A stretch of 64,000 bases of DNA from CAWGHZ01 sp963775315 (GTDB lineage: Bacteria > Pseudomonadota > Alphaproteobacteria > MPNO01 > DASWLB01), in assembly GCA_963775315.1 (NCBI GenBank), contig CAVZIN010000006.1, positions 1 to 64,000 on the forward strand. Direction: 5' to 3'. The notes under the pieces are model-generated. The model worked only from the letters and a program-made list of their open reading frames with translations. It searched no databases and was not told the origin of the DNA. Numbering within the stretch: position 1 is the first letter of the stretch; each line of letters starts with the position of its first letter. Below are positions 62,706-64,000 of the stretch, piece after piece. The position numbers and the translations under genes were made by a program.

Positions 62706-63555
62706 GGTTGTAGGCGCCGAGGCCCGGGCGGTAGGTTTTCTCGTCGAGGAACTGGCGCATGCCCTTCTCGCGCCCGCCCTCGTTGTCCATGAAGCGCATC
62801 TGGTCCAGCTTGGCGAACAGGTAGTCCTCCGCCTGGTCCCAGTCGAGGTCACGCACCCGGCGGCAGGCATGCTTCGCGGCGCGCAGCGCGGCCGGATTCT
62901 TGCCGAGCAGGACCTTCGCCACCTCGACCGTGCGGGCGCGGAGCCGATCCTTCGGCACCGCCTCGTTCACCAGCCCCATCTCGGCCGCCTGGCGGCCGGT
63001 GAAGGTATCGCCGGTCATCGTGTACCACATGGACTGGCGCAGGTTCATGTGGGCGGCGACGTTCTTCATCACGTTGCCGGCCGGGATCATGCCCCAGTTG
63101 ATCTCGCTCAGCCCGAACTTCGCGTCCTCGTCGGCGATGGCGAGGTCGCTGGCGCACATCGAGTTGAATCCGGCGCCGAAGCACCAGCCGTTCACCATGC
63201 AGATCGTCGGCTTGGAATAGGACATCAGCTTGCGCCACTGCCACGCCGCGGTCATGCGCATGATCGGCGCGCGCTCCTCGGGCGTCAGCTCGTCGAGCGC
63301 CCGGAAGAACTCCTTGAGATCCATCCCTGCGCAGTAGGCATCGCCCGCCCCGGTGAGCACCACGACGCCGCAACGCGGATCGCCTTCCAGCGCATCGAGC
63401 ACATCGTTCATTTCCTGCGACAGCGCCGGGCTGATCGCATTGCGCTTCTCGGGCCGGTTGAGCGTGACCCAGCCGATCCCGTCCTCGAACGCGACCCGCA
63501 CGTTGGTTCCGCCGGGAACGGGGCGGTCCGCCCCCGCCTCGATTGCAGCTGACAT
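62695..63555 (-). CDS. Hydroxycinnamoyl-CoA (feruloyl-CoA) hydratase/lyase-like enoyl-CoA hydratase
   Basis: 286 residues of the crotonase superfamily. The segments KPTICMVNGWCFGAGFNSMC, FGLSEINWGMIPAGNVMKN and EGGREKGMRQFLDEKTYRPG resemble those of p-hydroxycinnamoyl-CoA hydratase-lyase (Ech/HCHL) much more than those of fatty-acid enoyl-CoA hydratases. That enzyme hydrates feruloyl-, caffeoyl- or p-coumaroyl-CoA and cleaves it to an aromatic aldehyde (such as vanillin) and acetyl-CoA. It is followed by an NDP-forming acyl-CoA synthetase, as in ferulate pathways. The TRAP binding-protein gene ends 45 bp upstream. Confidence 0.88.
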   Translation of the reverse strand: MSAAIEAGADRPVPGGTNVRVAFEDGIGWVTLNRPEKRNAISPALSQEMNDVLDALEGDPRCGVVVLTGAGDAYCAGMDLKEFFRALDELTPEERAPIMRMTAAWQWRKLMSYSKPTICMVNGWCFGAGFNSMCASDLAIADEDAKFGLSEINWGMIPAGNVMKNVAAHMNLRQSMWYTMTGDTFTGRQAAEMGLVNEAVPKDRLRARTVEVAKVLLGKNPAALRAAKHACRRVRDLDWDQAEDYLFAKLDQMRFMDNEGGREKGMRQFLDEKTYRPGLGAYNREG

Positions 63556-63600
63556 TTCCTTCGGCTCCCTAAACCACGCATCGCCCGCCGCGGGCGCGCA

Positions 63601-64000
63601 TCACATGCCCTTCCGTACCTTCTCGACCTCGGCGCGGAAGTCGGCCAGCACCTGGGCGCCATCCGGCGTCGCCTTCACCCAGGCCTGGGTGATCGGCTCG
63701 ACCGCGGCGCGCCAGCGCGCCTCCTCGGCCTCGCTGAGGTCGACGAGGGTTTCGTGTTTCGCCTTGATGGTGGCGCGGCCCTGGTCGGCCATCTTGGCGA
63801 TCGCCTTGTACATCAGCTCCGTGAAATGCAGTCCGGAATACTTGTCGACCGCGTCCTTCCCCGCCTGCGGCAGCTTGGCATAGGACTGCTTGTTCATCGA
63901 GACGAAGGCCATCTCCGCGCCGAGCGGCACGTCGGCGTGGTACTTCGTCACCTCGGCCAGCTTGAACGGGTTGATCGCCGGCCAGCCGGTGGCGAAGCCG
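63601..64000 (-). CDS. DctP-type TRAP transporter substrate-binding protein, 5' part beyond the window
   Basis: Only the C-terminal ~132 residues are present. WPAINPFKLAEVTKYHADVP is the conserved 'NP…EVxKY' segment of DctP/SiaP-type binding proteins, followed by the helical C-terminus (SYAKLPQAGKDAVDKYSGLH; ending AEVEKVRKGM). The frame is open to the window edge, so the start lies beyond 64000. It lies 45 bp upstream of the hydratase/lyase and on the same strand. DctP proteins bind carboxylates; some bind p-coumarate and related aromatic acids, which would fit the operon. Confidence 0.88.
   Translation of the reverse strand, partial: GFATGWPAINPFKLAEVTKYHADVPLGAEMAFVSMNKQSYAKLPQAGKDAVDKYSGLHFTELMYKAIAKMADQGRATIKAKHETLVDLSEAEEARWRAAVEPITQAWVKATPDGAQVLADFRAEVEKVRKGM

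Overview
The window is high-GC DNA from an alphaproteobacterium, probably a Rhodospirillales- or Reyranella-like environmental lineage. This is inferred from the accA–xerD and aroK–aroB–CNNM order, the 41-residue cysteine-poor ribosomal protein L36, a ~1,545-residue GltB with GltD, glcDEF, several TRAP/ABC carboxylate and amino-acid importers, and a PEP-CTERM protein. No rRNA, CRISPR array or prophage was seen; the left edge cuts a tRNA-Gly.

1–7.7 kb is core chromosome: VOC protein, accA, xerD, a large secreted hypothetical and a 46-residue membrane protein on the minus strand, then aroK–aroB–CNNM/CBS transporter on the plus strand. 7.7–13 kb is accessory: an IS5-family element inserted at the stop codon of a 2-oxoglutarate oxygenase gene, three different 2OG-Fe(II) oxygenase-fold genes, two REP-like palindromes, a coiled-coil protein and a LysR regulator.

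13–27 kb is a mosaic island. On its left are a complete IS3-family element and an IS1595-family remnant; on its right an IS5-family remnant and a complete IS481-family element. Inside lie two divergent N-acyl amino acid synthases of the exosortase-associated acyltransferase family, a ThiF-like/nitroreductase fusion, a PEP-CTERM protein behind a near-perfect sigma-54 promoter with two upstream repeats, and a DevBCA-type exporter (permease, ATPase, adaptor). I read this as a candidate pathway that makes, modifies and exports an N-acylated amino acid linked to the PEP-CTERM envelope system. It is the most interesting part of the window.

27–50 kb is mostly housekeeping and transport: rpmJ, glcDEF with a TPR gene, a TPR/proline-rich/SPOR-like lipoprotein, an overlapping ParA–ribbon-helix-helix–membrane protein trio, a ClC channel, small secreted proteins, an MFS exporter, an NMT1-type binding protein with a MAPEG protein, gltB–gltD, and a TAXI-TRAP transporter.

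50–64 kb is a catabolic minus-strand block. A livKHMGF importer is followed, with overlapping genes, by a GMC oxidoreductase, a Rieske oxygenase and an ABM-domain protein. Upstream of it is an operon encoding a DctP-type TRAP binding protein (cut by the window edge), a hydroxycinnamoyl-CoA hydratase/lyase-like protein, an NDP-forming acyl-CoA synthetase, an acyl-CoA dehydrogenase and a MetE-like methyltransferase, suggesting use of lignin-derived phenylpropanoids such as ferulate or p-coumarate.
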